A stretch of 64,000 nucleotides of DNA from Calditrichota bacterium (GTDB lineage: Bacteria; CLD3): NCBI GenBank assembly GCA_008501735.1, contig QQUF01000035.1, forward strand, positions 1 to 64,000. Reading direction: 5' to 3'. Positions within the stretch are counted from its first letter, which is position 1, and each line of letters begins with the position of its first letter. Below are positions 50,101 to 58,661 of the stretch, piece after piece. Made by a program: the position numbers and the translations under genes. The notes beneath the pieces are model-generated. The model was given only the letters and a program-made list of their open reading frames with translations, was not told where the DNA came from and made no database searches.

Positions 50101-50987
50101 GAAGGATCACCGACTTTGAATTCAAAATCTGTAATATTTTTATTATTTTGACCATAGATTGAAATTTGATTCCAATGAAATCCTCCATCTGTACTTTTAT
50201 AAAGTCCTTTTTGAGTCGCTGTGAAAACAATGCTAGTATTATTGGGTTCAAAAACTATTTTATAAATACCAAAATTAGAATTTGCAGCAAAATCATTTGC
50301 GAAGTTTGTAGTATCCCAAGTTGCTCCTCCATTATTAGAAAAAAGAATTCCACCTCCATTAGTTGATTTTGCCAGATTATTTGTTCCTCCAATTCCAACT
50401 AAAATAGAGTCAGGATTACTCGGATTAAGCGAAATTGCACCAATAGTTAAATTTGGTAAGTCATTATCTAAAGATAACCAATTTTGCCCTCCGTTTAAAG
50501 TTTTCCAAACTCCACCTCCTTCTGCTCCAAGATATAAAATGTCAGGATTAACTGGATTAATTGCTAAACAAGTAACAACCCCTCCAAATTGATTCGTTGG
50601 ACCAATTTCTGACCAATTCGCAGCATCATTAATTTTAGTTGTATATTTTCCATTTCTCACCTCAGATGGTAATCTGTCAGGGTTGTTTTTTCCAAATCCA
50701 GGCATCGTCTTTTTTAGTTTCTCGTATTCATTGAGAATATAATTTGGAGGAATTTTCCCACTTGGATAAGCCATTTCATAATATTGACTCCAAGATCGCA
50801 TAAAAGGTTTTGAACCTGTTCCTTTGCCTTTTATTTCACCGTTTAAGTATTTAATCGAAAGTTCGTCTTTCATATTAAATTTTTGTAACCATTCCGAATC
50901 TTTCGTTGGATAATCTTCAGCTTGTGATGTTTGCAAAAATCCACAAAACAGTGCCGATACCAAAAGTGCCTTTGTTAAAATTTTCAT
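47181..50987 (-). CDS. Large Asp-box repeat protein exported by a type IX secretion system
   Basis: A 1268-residue extracellular protein. I use the ATG at 50987, preceded by GGAAG, giving a clean signal peptide (ALLVSALFCGFLQTSQA); the longer ATG frame adds 32 residues before it. Residues 150-850 contain at least eight Asp-boxes (e.g. STDSGNTW, STNSGKSW, SPDEGVNW), the beta-propeller signature of sortilin/sialidase-like folds. About 1080-1180 there is a PPC-like beta domain. The last 75 residues (FPNPFNPSTKIKFGVPEE to SGIYFYKLETENF ... KKLTILK) are a type A sorting domain, so Por secretion to the surface is expected. Ligand or enzymatic activity is not evident. Confidence 0.88.
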   Translation of the reverse strand: MKILTKALLVSALFCGFLQTSQAEDYPTKDSEWLQKFNMKDELSIKYLNGEIKGKGTGSKPFMRSWSQYYEMAYPSGKIPPNYILNEYEKLKKTMPGFGKNNPDRLPSEVRNGKYTTKINDAANWSEIGPTNQFGGVVTCLAINPVNPDILYLGAEGGGVWKTLNGGQNWLSLDNDLPNLTIGAISLNPSNPDSILVGIGGTNNLAKSTNGGGILFSNNGGATWDTTNFANDFAANSNFGIYKIVFEPNNTSIVFTATQKGLYKSTDGGFHWNQISIYGQNNKNITDFEFKVGDPSVALCAINKDKIYRSTDSGNTWLPVKGLPTSNIGRIEFSWGTAIGYSNEAFAIISDSADGSTLGIWKSTNSGKSWSKTPDTSNILGQQGWGKIAIITDRGHHNKIYAGGLNFWKSTNGGNTFEKKSVNAYNGGITSTSMHVDQLCAIQHPTNSNIFYIGNDGGVFKTTDDFETFKALNNDLGIADIRSVAPHPTNTNFLIGGAMHDGIYTYHGGTTKNWTKSYGGDGGKSIIDYSNPTICYANTQYINPIKSTNSADEFNSIKSGINLNDDKNFFMPLVMDPIYPNCLYTGTDKIYRTTNSGNSWDSLTVVGDLTNGKALNSIGISPSNSSFVYTGSSDGKVMMSTDAFANNNSNLYDISTGFGLPTRSITSIVVSPTNSQKIYITFSGFNNGINGHVFKCEITPTDTIWTDISPNINHPVQSIVIDYSYPDFLYIGTDLGVFFSPDEGVNWYAFDDGLPKAVVNELKIHQATGTLYVATNGRGVWKTQLTRANLAELVPSGWDYSLVARNTNGATNSDCQVTSELFGNSNSTYFNWAVKNYGTGQAAAHKDKICVDGKPLQTWTLGDIGSGAEKTYKNAGPFNIKGGRHFVSDSIDALNEAGESNENDNLIWKQYVWAPQVLSNKNSVTSTSPPFKKYQNEPFWNCDGYSFNFGNANYGPFAKYWIACAVLPTTSDADVDLRLFNDYEGSDKGFEQYIKNSSYSEGEIDFTLVTRREEPKTTYEFGVINENYTSENYVIEAVKENGKFYPPCSIGNSTISSSSLIEIYELYFSSSSVGKEFTFNLDNISGNADLGFSLYFDDDEGFFSRSNYFKNNYFKKGYSYLNGDGQDEQFTVQINESGYYCLAVWKQDSEDLTKSATYSIQIDESLTKVASELQVPTRYSLEQNFPNPFNPSTKIKFGVPEEALVRIKIFDILGREVKSLLNEKLQPAFYTIQWNGDDSNGEKVSSGIYFYKLETENFSETKKLTILK

Positions 50988-51281
50988 TTTAAGTTTCTTC
51001 CAATTTAAAGTTTGATTGTTTTTTGGAAAGAAACTTATGTGTAATTGATAAACGTGATATTGATTTGAGTCACTTAAAAACAATTTTCTTTACTAGAAAG
51101 TGTTTTTCTTACTTTTTACAAAATTGAGTTTTGATAAATCCAAATTTTGTTTAATTGATTTTAGTTCAATTTATTTTAAATTAAATAAATATTATAATAA
51201 TTCTCACAATCACTTTTATAAAAAATTAACAGGCTCACTAACAGTCCTTCTTTTTCCAAATTAACTTATTAAGAAAGAAAA

Positions 51282-52199
51282 ATGATTCAAGGAACACATA
51301 ACGCATTACCTGACGCACGAAACCAAAACGTGAAAATTTTTATCAACGGAGAATTGTTTACACGTGAAGAAGCAAAAATTTCTGTTTTTGATAGTGGCTA
51401 TTTAGTTGGTGACGGAGTTTGGGAAGGTCTAAGATTACACTCTGGGAAAATAGTTTTTCTCAATCAACACCTTGAAAGACTTTGGCAAGCAGCAAAAACA
51501 ATTGGAATGAAACTTAGCTTTAGCCAAGAAGAGTTAGTAGCAAGTATTTGGCAAACTCTTAATGCAAATAAAATGCAAGATGGAGTTCACATTCGGGTTA
51601 TGGTTACTCGAGGAATTAAGAAAACTCCGTCACAAGACCCAAGGCTTACTATTTCAGGTCCTAATTTAGTAATTATTGCTGAACATAAAAAAGCATCGGA
51701 AGAAACGAAACAAAAGGGAATTACCCTTTTTACAAGTACGATTAGAAGAGGTTCGCCAGATTATTTAGATCCTCGTCTAAACTGTCACAGCAAACTTCAC
51801 GAAGTACAAGCTTTAATTCAGGCTTTAGAAGCAGGAGCGGACGAGGCTCTTATGCTAGACATTCACGGATTTGTCTCAACTTGTAACGCTACAAATTTTT
51901 TTATTGTAAAAGATAAAGAAGTTTGGACTTCAACAGGTCAGTACTGTATGAATGGAATTACTAGAGGAAATGTAATCGCAGTTTGTAAGCAAAATGGAAT
52001 CAACTGTAAGCAAAAAAATTTCTCACTTTTTGATGTTTATGGAGCAGATGAAGCATTTGTAACAGGAACTTTCGGAGGTTTGACTCATATAACAAAAATT
52101 GACGGAAGAGTAATTGGAAATGGAACTCGTGGGAAAATGACTGAAACTTTAAACAATTTATATGAAAAATTAATTGAAGCAGAAATAAGAAAAGAGTAA
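51282..52199 (+). CDS. Class IV aminotransferase with altered PLP-site residue
   Basis: A 305-residue PLP enzyme of fold type IV (branched-chain or D-amino acid aminotransferase-like). The PLP Lys is K171 in LNCHSKLHEV, and SVFDSGYLVGDGVWEG and HIRVMVTRG are family landmarks. Usual members have a Glu (G-x-V-S-E) that contacts the PLP ring nitrogen; here it is Thr 200 (GFVSTCNATNFF), while the GADEALML and TGQYCMNGITRG regions are kept. The enzyme may act on another substrate or be a lyase-like member. One base separates it from the sulfotransferase-like gene. Confidence 0.85.
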   Translation: MIQGTHNALPDARNQNVKIFINGELFTREEAKISVFDSGYLVGDGVWEGLRLHSGKIVFLNQHLERLWQAAKTIGMKLSFSQEELVASIWQTLNANKMQDGVHIRVMVTRGIKKTPSQDPRLTISGPNLVIIAEHKKASEETKQKGITLFTSTIRRGSPDYLDPRLNCHSKLHEVQALIQALEAGADEALMLDIHGFVSTCNATNFFIVKDKEVWTSTGQYCMNGITRGNVIAVCKQNGINCKQKNFSLFDVYGADEAFVTGTFGGLTHITKIDGRVIGNGTRGKMTETLNNLYEKLIEAEIRKE

Positions 52200-52200
52200 A

Positions 52201-52917
52201 ATGACAAAACGAATTAGCCTTTGGTCAGGTCCAAGAAATATTTCTACTGCTCTGATGTATTCTTTTGCACAACGAAAAGACACAAAAGTTTTTGATGAGC
52301 CACTTTACGGATTTTATCTTAAAAATTCAAATGCGAAAGAGTATCACCCGGGAGCAGAAGATGTTTTGAATTCAATGGAAACAGATGGTTCAAAAGTTGT
52401 CGAGATGATGATTAATGAAAACTCAAAACCTGTTCATTTTTTCAAAAATATGACTCACCATTTACTTAATTTAGATTGTTCGTTTATGAAAAGTCTTGTT
52501 AATATAATTCTTACAAGAGACCCTGTCGAAATGCTTCCATCTTTTGCTGAAGTAATTGAAAATCCAACTATTGACGATGTCGGTTATAAACTTCATACGG
52601 ATTTGATAAAAAAATTAGAAGAAATGAAATTGCCTGTCATTGTTATTGATTCTAAAAGCATTCTACTCAACCCTGCAAAGCAACTCGAAAATTTGTGTAA
52701 TGCAATTGGGATTCCGTTTGATAATTCTATGTTGAGTTGGAAAAAAGGAAGCCTTCCTGAAGATGGTGTTTGGGCAAAGTATTGGTACAAAAGTGTGCAT
52801 AACTCAACTTCATTTATGCAATACAAACCTAAGACAAAACCTTTTCCAAAACATTTGAAACCTTTGCTCGAGTCTTGTCAACCTCATTACGAAGCACTAA
52901 GAAAACTTTCTTTATAA
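52201..52917 (+). CDS. Sulfotransferase-like P-loop protein
   Basis: A 238-residue protein whose N-terminus LWSGPRNISTALMYSFAQ matches the phosphosulfate-binding P-loop of sulfotransferase-like proteins, followed by KVFDEPLYGFYL, NIILTRDPVEMLPSF (3'-phosphate motif) and a C-terminal Trp/Lys-rich region. Plant proteins annotated as BCAT-like fuse such a domain to a class IV aminotransferase, matching the gene pair here; I recall this from plant sequences and could not check it. The substrate is unknown. Confidence 0.78.
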   Translation: MTKRISLWSGPRNISTALMYSFAQRKDTKVFDEPLYGFYLKNSNAKEYHPGAEDVLNSMETDGSKVVEMMINENSKPVHFFKNMTHHLLNLDCSFMKSLVNIILTRDPVEMLPSFAEVIENPTIDDVGYKLHTDLIKKLEEMKLPVIVIDSKSILLNPAKQLENLCNAIGIPFDNSMLSWKKGSLPEDGVWAKYWYKSVHNSTSFMQYKPKTKPFPKHLKPLLESCQPHYEALRKLSL

Positions 52918-52921
52918 AAGA

Positions 52922-53332
52922 TTAATCCAAAACTTTCATAATCCCTGCAAAATCTTTCTCGTTCAAACGGCTTTCAATTAAAGGGAAAAGTTTGTTTTCC
53001 TCAAATCGAATATGGTCGTGAATTAGTTCTCCTAACTTGTGCAAAGACTCTAATGAAGAACCATTCTCAAAAATCATTTTTCGGATTTCTGCGTGTTGTA
53101 AGAAAAAATCTCTAATCTCTGACTCTTCAAAGCTAAAATGCCCGAACAGAAACGGAAAAAGGATTTCCTCCTCTTTCCGAAAGTGAATTTTCAAATCTTT
53201 TTCCCAGTAGTCATAGAATTCCTCTTTCACTTTTGAAGCATTTGCTTCATCTGATTCTTTTAACCTTTTTGCAAAAACAAGACCTGTGTGATGTTCGCGT
53301 GAAAGCGGATGTAAACTTTTGTGTCTTTTCAT
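52922..53332 (-). CDS. Hemerythrin-domain protein
   Basis: A 136-residue protein of the hemerythrin HHE family, a four-helix bundle that binds a di-iron centre. The iron ligands are visible: H15 (REHH), HFRKEEEILFPFL with His and Glu, HAEIRKM, and HDHIRFEENKLFPLIE. Such proteins sense oxygen, NO or iron, or repair Fe-S clusters. It is the last gene of the cupredoxin-cyclase-barrel set, starting nine bases after the barrel gene's stop. Confidence 0.9.
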   Translation of the reverse strand: MKRHKSLHPLSREHHTGLVFAKRLKESDEANASKVKEEFYDYWEKDLKIHFRKEEEILFPFLFGHFSFEESEIRDFFLQHAEIRKMIFENGSSLESLHKLGELIHDHIRFEENKLFPLIESRLNEKDFAGIMKVLD

Positions 53333-53341
53333 TTTAAGTTC

Positions 53342-54601
53342 CTAAAACATTGTTGTTAGCATTGCTCTGAAAGAATAAGTATCAGAATCTACGTTCTTAA
53401 TGTCTTGGTCTGAGTAAGCAACTTTGAGCAAAATTGAACGCGAAAGCTTATAGCCAAATCCGATTGAGTATCGAGTTACGTCGTTATCCCAATCTTCTTT
53501 TTGCTTTGTTACTAATCCGGAGTCTATTCTTTCTTGTGTAACAATTCTGTCGTCAGGAGTTGAGTAATTGTCGAATTTTTGAAAAATTAACTTCTCGAAC
53601 CTCGCTGAAATAAAACTTCCACTCAAAAACGGAGGTTCAAACTTTAAGTCAGTGTAAAATGAATAATTTTCCAATTCAAATTCTATTAATTTTTCTCCGC
53701 CTTCTGTTACGAAAATTCCTCTTCTGTAAGTTGGAACTTTCCATTTAGAGTAAATTGCTTCTCCTGAAAACTCAAAATAAGAATAAGATAAAACCCAGTC
53801 AGTTCCAAGAGTCATTTGGTAATCATCTTTGTAATCAAACCCTAATTCGTTAAGGGTATCTGCTTGCATAAAACTTCCATAACCAAAAGAAAATCCTTGT
53901 TGCCACCACATTTTTGGTTGCAAACCAAGCCTTCCTGCAAAGCCATAATTTGTGTTGTTTAAATAGGCTTCCGAAGCAGAAATTGCAGCATTCAAGACAG
54001 CAACTTCAAGGTTCATTTTTTCTTCTAAAATTGTCCAGTTGAAAGAAGCACCTGTTGTGTAACCACCGTAATAAATCGTTGAAAGTCCAGTGTGTGAATT
54101 ATCTCCATAATCACCTGAATTTCCTGCAATTCTCCAAAGTCCAAGTTTTGGTGTTACATTTACAAAATAGCCATAAGCAAGTGGCATATTTACTAAAGGA
54201 TTACTAACGGAAAGTTGCCTTCTTGGGTAAAGTCCAAAAGGCGTAATAAACCTTCCAAGTGAAGCACTTAGTGGTAAGTTCGAAGAATTCCAATCCAAAG
54301 AAGCTAAGGAAAGCCGCAAGTTGTTAAGTTTTCCACTTCCCCAAGTGTCGAATTGCATTCTTGTGTTGACCGAAAAATTATCGTCAATCCAAGCTGAGCC
54401 AAACAAATTAAATTGGCTAATCGAAAGGTGAGGTTTGCGGAAATCATTGTTAATTTCGTTTGCAATCCATTTTGAATCTTTTCCACCTGCGGAAAGTTCG
54501 AGGTCAAGGCTTCCGCCAAATTCAATTTGTGCAAAGGAGAGTTTCGCACTAAAAATTAAACTTAAAGCCAAAAAACTTTTAAGAAATAATGTTTTTTTCA
54601 T
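53342..54601 (-). CDS. Predicted outer-membrane beta-barrel protein
   Basis: A 419-residue exported protein with a signal peptide (FLALSLIFSAKLSFA). The mature chain shows alternating hydrophobic strands and many aromatics, closing with YSFRAMLTTMF (last residue Phe), which signals outer-membrane insertion. It resembles porin-like or phosphate-selective porin-like barrels but no family is certain. Its first 23 bases overlap the cyclase gene's end, so expression is tied to the cyclase. Confidence 0.72.
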   Translation of the reverse strand: MKKTLFLKSFLALSLIFSAKLSFAQIEFGGSLDLELSAGGKDSKWIANEINNDFRKPHLSISQFNLFGSAWIDDNFSVNTRMQFDTWGSGKLNNLRLSLASLDWNSSNLPLSASLGRFITPFGLYPRRQLSVSNPLVNMPLAYGYFVNVTPKLGLWRIAGNSGDYGDNSHTGLSTIYYGGYTTGASFNWTILEEKMNLEVAVLNAAISASEAYLNNTNYGFAGRLGLQPKMWWQQGFSFGYGSFMQADTLNELGFDYKDDYQMTLGTDWVLSYSYFEFSGEAIYSKWKVPTYRRGIFVTEGGEKLIEFELENYSFYTDLKFEPPFLSGSFISARFEKLIFQKFDNYSTPDDRIVTQERIDSGLVTKQKEDWDNDVTRYSIGFGYKLSRSILLKVAYSDQDIKNVDSDTYSFRAMLTTMF

Positions 54602-56279
54602 TTAAAATCTCCACAATTTCGAGTTGATTTGTAAAACCTTTGAATGACATTTTTAGAGAATCACCTGTAAGAAATTCTTTCATTACAGTTTCTTCCAACA
54701 AATCTTTTCTAACCAAAATCTGATTTGCTTTTGCGGCACTGCACAAACGGGCAGCAAGATTTACCGCTGAACCGATTACAGTGTAATCCATTCTTTCTTT
54801 TGCTCCCATATTTCCAAGAATCATCGGACCGAAATTCACTCCAATTCCAATGTAAATCGGAACAGGGTCAGTTTTGTGTTCTTCTTTGATTCTCTTCTGA
54901 ATTTCGATTGCACACTCGATTGCACTTTGTAACGCATTTTCTCCCGAAAAAAGTGCAACCATTTCATCACCGACAAATTTATCAACTGAGCCGTTGAACT
55001 CTTTCACAATCTCAGCTTGAAAACTTAGGTAACGGTTTAGCATCGAAATTACTTCCTCAGGAGTTCTTTTTTCACTAAAAGCTGTAAAGCCTCGAATATC
55101 TGAGAATAAAACTGCAAGTTCTTTTTTTTCACCGCCAAGATTGAGTTCATTACTTGAAGAATCTTTAATCATTTCGATTGTGTGGCTTCCGACGTACTTC
55201 ATCAAATGCATTCTTTCACGAAGTCCGATGAGCATTTCGTTAAAAGTCTGTGTCAGAAGTCCGATTTCGTCTTTTGTTGTTGGCTTAAGCTCGACGTTCA
55301 AATTTCCTTCTTTAACTTTATTCATTCCACTAACTAAGTTCAAAATCGGTTTTGAAAAAGTTCTTCCAAGTGAAAAAGCTAAAATCAAAGTCAGCCCGAA
55401 ACCTACTCCTGCAACGATTAGAATATTTTTTTCAATTACGTCCAAAACTTTTAGAGCAACAGGCTTAGGAATTGTTGCAAGGTAAAAAGCTGAGATTCCC
55501 ACTCCAAGAGGACTGATAAAAGCGAAGACCTCTTCCATTGCCAAATCTGTTTCGTAAGGATTTGTTGGAATTAAGTATTTTAAAACAGAATCGGCTAATG
55601 TTCCATTTTCCTTGAGAAAGTCGTTGAAATAATCTTGGGTCAAAAATTCATTGGTTGAAGCGATAAGTTTTTTATCGCAAACAAAGTGAATGTCAAATTG
55701 TGAGTTGGCTTTGAGTTCAACTGCTTCAACTTTTGTAATTTGCATTCCCAAAGTCAAAGTTCCGTAAATCTCGTCTCCGATGTAAATTGGAACAGTTACA
55801 ATTTGGTAAATTTTTTCGTCAATTTCCCAAAGTTCGGGCCAAGTAGTTTTGATTTCAGGCTCAACACCTTTTAGAGCTTTGGAAATGCTTTGCTTGGAAG
55901 TTAAGTCTTGTCCGTAGCGTTCAGGTTCGCCAAGCTTTGCCAAAACATTTCCTTTTCTGTCAGTAACAATGAAAAGGTCAACCTTTGAGAAAAGTGAAAA
56001 TTCTTCAACACTTACGTAAACTGAAGTTGGGCTTTCAAGTTCAACGTTTGCTTTAAAAGTAGAGTTTTCTGCAATTAGGTAAGCTGACTCAACTAATCTG
56101 TCATAACGAAGGTTTTGGTCACGTTCAAAAACAATTCTTGTTTGGTTAAAATCGTCAATCAATTTTTCAAATAAGACTTCGGTTAATGTTTTGTCAAGTC
56201 CTATCAAAAAACCTAAAAGAATTCCAGCAGAAAGACCTGCGAGAGATAAAAATAATTTTGTTTGAATATTGAACTTCAC
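54579..56279 (-). CDS. Membrane nucleotide cyclase with Cache sensor and HAMP
   Basis: A 566-residue receptor cyclase starting at GTG 56279 with AAGGA upstream. Membrane segments at about 10-28 and 282-304 flank a 250-residue periplasmic dCache-like sensor (DLFIVTDRKGNVLAKLGE, YQIVTVPIYIGDEIYGTL). A HAMP linker (about 305-357) leads to a class III cyclase with D394 (LFSDIRGF), K434 and D438 (VDKFVGDE), D498 (MDYTVIG), N507 and R511, predicting a functional adenylate-type enzyme. It lies in the operon cupredoxin-cyclase-barrel-hemerythrin, suggesting a sensor for redox-linked or metal ligands. Confidence 0.93.
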   Translation of the reverse strand: MKFNIQTKLFLSLAGLSAGILLGFLIGLDKTLTEVLFEKLIDDFNQTRIVFERDQNLRYDRLVESAYLIAENSTFKANVELESPTSVYVSVEEFSLFSKVDLFIVTDRKGNVLAKLGEPERYGQDLTSKQSISKALKGVEPEIKTTWPELWEIDEKIYQIVTVPIYIGDEIYGTLTLGMQITKVEAVELKANSQFDIHFVCDKKLIASTNEFLTQDYFNDFLKENGTLADSVLKYLIPTNPYETDLAMEEVFAFISPLGVGISAFYLATIPKPVALKVLDVIEKNILIVAGVGFGLTLILAFSLGRTFSKPILNLVSGMNKVKEGNLNVELKPTTKDEIGLLTQTFNEMLIGLRERMHLMKYVGSHTIEMIKDSSSNELNLGGEKKELAVLFSDIRGFTAFSEKRTPEEVISMLNRYLSFQAEIVKEFNGSVDKFVGDEMVALFSGENALQSAIECAIEIQKRIKEEHKTDPVPIYIGIGVNFGPMILGNMGAKERMDYTVIGSAVNLAARLCSAAKANQILVRKDLLEETVMKEFLTGDSLKMSFKGFTNQLEIVEILNEKNIIS

Positions 56280-56287
56280 AGGAATCC

Positions 56288-56962
56288 TTAGTTAGAAAGA
56301 GTGAAGTTTTTTTCTAATTTTTGATTCGCTTTGATTTCGATTGTTTCTTTAAAAAGAGGTAAACTTGAGTGGTAAATTTGGATTTCATATTTTCCTTTGG
56401 GCAAGTCTAAATTGAATTTTCCATCAGCTTCCAAATTTGTAAAGTAAGGTGTTTCAAAAGACAAAATCACTGCACTCATTTGGGAGTGAATGTCACAGAA
56501 AATTTTGATTTCACCAGAAGTTTCGATTTTTCTTTTTACCACTTCACCAGTTGGTCTTCTTCCGATGTTGAATTTGTCGCCTGATTTTAAGCTAAAAACA
56601 TTGTGGTAGAAATTGTCATTGTTTATGAATTCGATTGTTGAGCCTTTTGTAACTGCAACAACTTTAGGAATGAATTCTTTATTTTTTTGAAGAACTTTTA
56701 CATTTTCTTTGAGAGGTTTGACTTTTGACTTAAAAGAAATTGGGTGAGCACTAACAATAACATTTTCAAAAGAGGTTACAGATTTGTCTTCTTGGCTATT
56801 TTCAGCCTTTCCGGCAAGCCTGTTTCGGTAAACTCTTCCACGAAAAGTTCTTTTCTTTTTTGAAATTGTCGGGAGATTAACTGAACCGATAAGTTCACCC
56901 GTTTGAGCATTGATTTCGCTTGTGAATAAACTGAAAATTAGGAAAAGAATAAAAATCTTCAA
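56288..56962 (-). CDS. Periplasmic cupredoxin-like protein
   Basis: A 224-residue secreted protein (signal ILFLIFSLFTSEINA). It holds a single plastocyanin-like domain with copper ligands H120 (FYHNVFSL), C156, H159 and M162 (FCDIHSQM), as in methylamine-utilisation/cupredoxin families, and a C-terminal carboxypeptidase-regulatory-like beta domain (YFTNLEADGKFNLDLPKGKYEIQIYHSS). A basic linker 35-60 separates the signal from the copper domain. It is first in the operon leading into the cyclase, with eight bases between. Confidence 0.85.
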   Translation of the reverse strand: MKIFILFLIFSLFTSEINAQTGELIGSVNLPTISKKKRTFRGRVYRNRLAGKAENSQEDKSVTSFENVIVSAHPISFKSKVKPLKENVKVLQKNKEFIPKVVAVTKGSTIEFINNDNFYHNVFSLKSGDKFNIGRRPTGEVVKRKIETSGEIKIFCDIHSQMSAVILSFETPYFTNLEADGKFNLDLPKGKYEIQIYHSSLPLFKETIEIKANQKLEKNFTLSN

Positions 56963-57043
56963 AATATGTCCCTTTTTGATTTTAAACTAAACTAACTAAA
57001 AAAGATTTGAAATAGATTGTAAAATTTAAACGCTAAACCTTTG

Positions 57044-57574
57044 TCATTTTATCCCTGATTTCTGAAAAAGTAAAGTATCTGGAAATCGACCTTTCACTTT
57101 TTTCTTTTGCTTAAACCTTTTGGCAACTTTAAGTCCGCATTTTTCAAGAACTTTTTGCGAGGGAACATTTAGGGCATCACATTTTGCTTCGATTTCTGTA
57201 ATAGCAAATTCTTTCACAACAAAACTCAGTAAGGCTTTACAAGCTTCTGTTGCGAACCCTTGATTCCAAAAATTAGGATTAATTATGTAACCAAAGTAGC
57301 CTCGATTTCTAGATTCTTCATTAATTCTGAAACCGCAACCGCCAATCAACTTACCTTCATTTTTTAACGTAATTGCAAGTGTAATGCCTTTTCTTGGAAT
57401 TTCATTTTTCTCATCAATTGACCGATTGACAAATGCTTTCGTTTCTTCTTCGGTATTTGGTCCCCAAGCTTCGTAAACTAAAATTTCTTCTTGTTGTGAG
57501 TAAATGTGAACTGCTTCCCAATCTGATTCTCTGTATTCTCTAAGAATCAATCGTTCTGTTTCAATTTTTATCAT
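57044..57574 (-). CDS. GNAT acetyltransferase, RimJ/RimL-like
   Basis: A 176-residue GNAT-family N-acetyltransferase. ETERLILREYRESD is the typical RimJ/RimL start; GGCGFRI, YFGYIINPNFWNQGFATEA (acetyl-CoA loop) and CDALNVPSQKVLEKCGL are diagnostic. It acetylates an unknown acceptor, possibly a ribosomal protein N-terminus or a small molecule. It is a same-strand gene after argF but is separated from it by a terminator-like hairpin. Confidence 0.87.
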   Translation of the reverse strand: MIKIETERLILREYRESDWEAVHIYSQQEEILVYEAWGPNTEEETKAFVNRSIDEKNEIPRKGITLAITLKNEGKLIGGCGFRINEESRNRGYFGYIINPNFWNQGFATEACKALLSFVVKEFAITEIEAKCDALNVPSQKVLEKCGLKVAKRFKQKKKVKGRFPDTLLFQKSGIK

Positions 57575-57600
57575 AATTTTAAACTAGATTTTAGTAAAGG

Positions 57601-57629
57601 AAACTTGGTAGCAAAATGCCACCAAGTTT
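57601..57629 (-). terminator. Terminator after argF
   Basis: AAACTTGGT and ACCAAGTTT form a 9-bp stem continued by GC/GC around a mismatch. On the minus strand the right arm runs into TTTCCTTT. It lies eight bases after the argF stop. Confidence 0.65.
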
Positions 57630-57637
57630 AGAGAAAT

Positions 57638-58618
57638 TTATTTTCCGAGAGTTGCAACCATTACAGCTTTGATTGTGTGAACTCTGTTTTCAGCTTCATC
57701 GAAAACTTTTGAGTGTTTTGATTCAAAAACTTCGTCAGTTACTTCTTTGATTTCAGGGAATTGTTGTGCCATTGCAGTTTCATCGTCGTGAAATGCAGGC
57801 AAGCAGTGCAAGAAAATCACTTCGTCGTTACCTGTTTTGTTAATCATTTCCATATTCACTTGGTAAGGTTTGAGTTGTTTGATTCTTGCAGGAATCAAGT
57901 CTTCTTCTCCCATCGAAGCCCAAACGTCAGTGTAAATTACGTCGCAATCTTTTACACCTTCGTCAACACTTGCTGTGATTGTGATTTTTCCGCCTGTTTC
58001 CTTTGCTATCTCGTTACACTGAGCAACAAGTTCATCAGCTGGGAAAAGTTCTGTCGGAGTTACAATTCTAAAATCCATTCCGACTTTCGCTGCACCAATC
58101 ATTAATGAATTTGCCATATTATTTCTACCGTCGCCAGTGTAAGCGAATTTGATTCCTTTGAGACGACCGAAGTTTTCTTTGACTGTAAGAAAATCTGCCA
58201 AAATTTGTGTTGGGTGATACAAGTCTGTAAGTCCGTTCCAAACAGGAACACCTGAATGTTCTGCCAAACCTACGACCGTTTCTTGACTAAAACCTCTAAA
58301 TTGAATTCCGTCAAACATTCTGCCGAGAACTCTTGCAGTGTCTTTGACCGATTCCTTTTTGCCAAGTTGAATGTCGTTTTTTCCTAAATATTCTGCGTGA
58401 CCACCTTCGTCGATTACTGCAACTGTGAAAGCACAGCGAGTTCTTGTTGAAGACTTTTCAAAAATTAGAGCAACATTTTTTCTTTTTAAATTGTCGCCGT
58501 AAACTCCTGCGTACTTGTCTGCTTTAAGTTTTGCCGAAAGGTCAATTAAAAAGTTGATTTCTTGTGGTGTGAAATCCAAGAGCGTGAGGAATGAACGTCC
58601 TTTTAGATTGAAAGGCAT
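57638..58618 (-). CDS. argF: Ornithine carbamoyltransferase
   Basis: Makes citrulline from ornithine and carbamoyl phosphate in arginine biosynthesis; 326 residues, the usual length. The carbamoyl-phosphate site has SSTRTRCAF (56-64), the ornithine loop and catalytic Cys lie in HCLPAFHD, and DVWASMGEE matches the SMG loop. [19 protein letters not shown] and [14 protein letters not shown] are also hallmarks. No other arg genes are nearby, and a hairpin after its stop indicates a single-gene unit. Confidence 0.96.
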   Translation of the reverse strand: MPFNLKGRSFLTLLDFTPQEINFLIDLSAKLKADKYAGVYGDNLKRKNVALIFEKSSTRTRCAFTVAVIDEGGHAEYLGKNDIQLGKKESVKDTARVLGRMFDGIQFRGFSQETVVGLAEHSGVPVWNGLTDLYHPTQILADFLTVKENFGRLKGIKFAYTGDGRNNMANSLMIGAAKVGMDFRIVTPTELFPADELVAQCNEIAKETGGKITITASVDEGVKDCDVIYTDVWASMGEEDLIPARIKQLKPYQVNMEMINKTGNDEVIFLHCLPAFHDDETAMAQQFPEIKEVTDEVFESKHSKVFDEAENRVHTIKAVMVATLGK

Positions 58619-58661
58619 TTAATTTACTCCTTGATTTAAATTTGTAAAGTTTGATTTAAGT

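Noticed and set aside
51060-51110. Weak hairpin AAAAACA/TGTTTTT upstream of the type IX cargo
   Set aside because: Stem is interrupted and A/T only, so chance pairing is likely.
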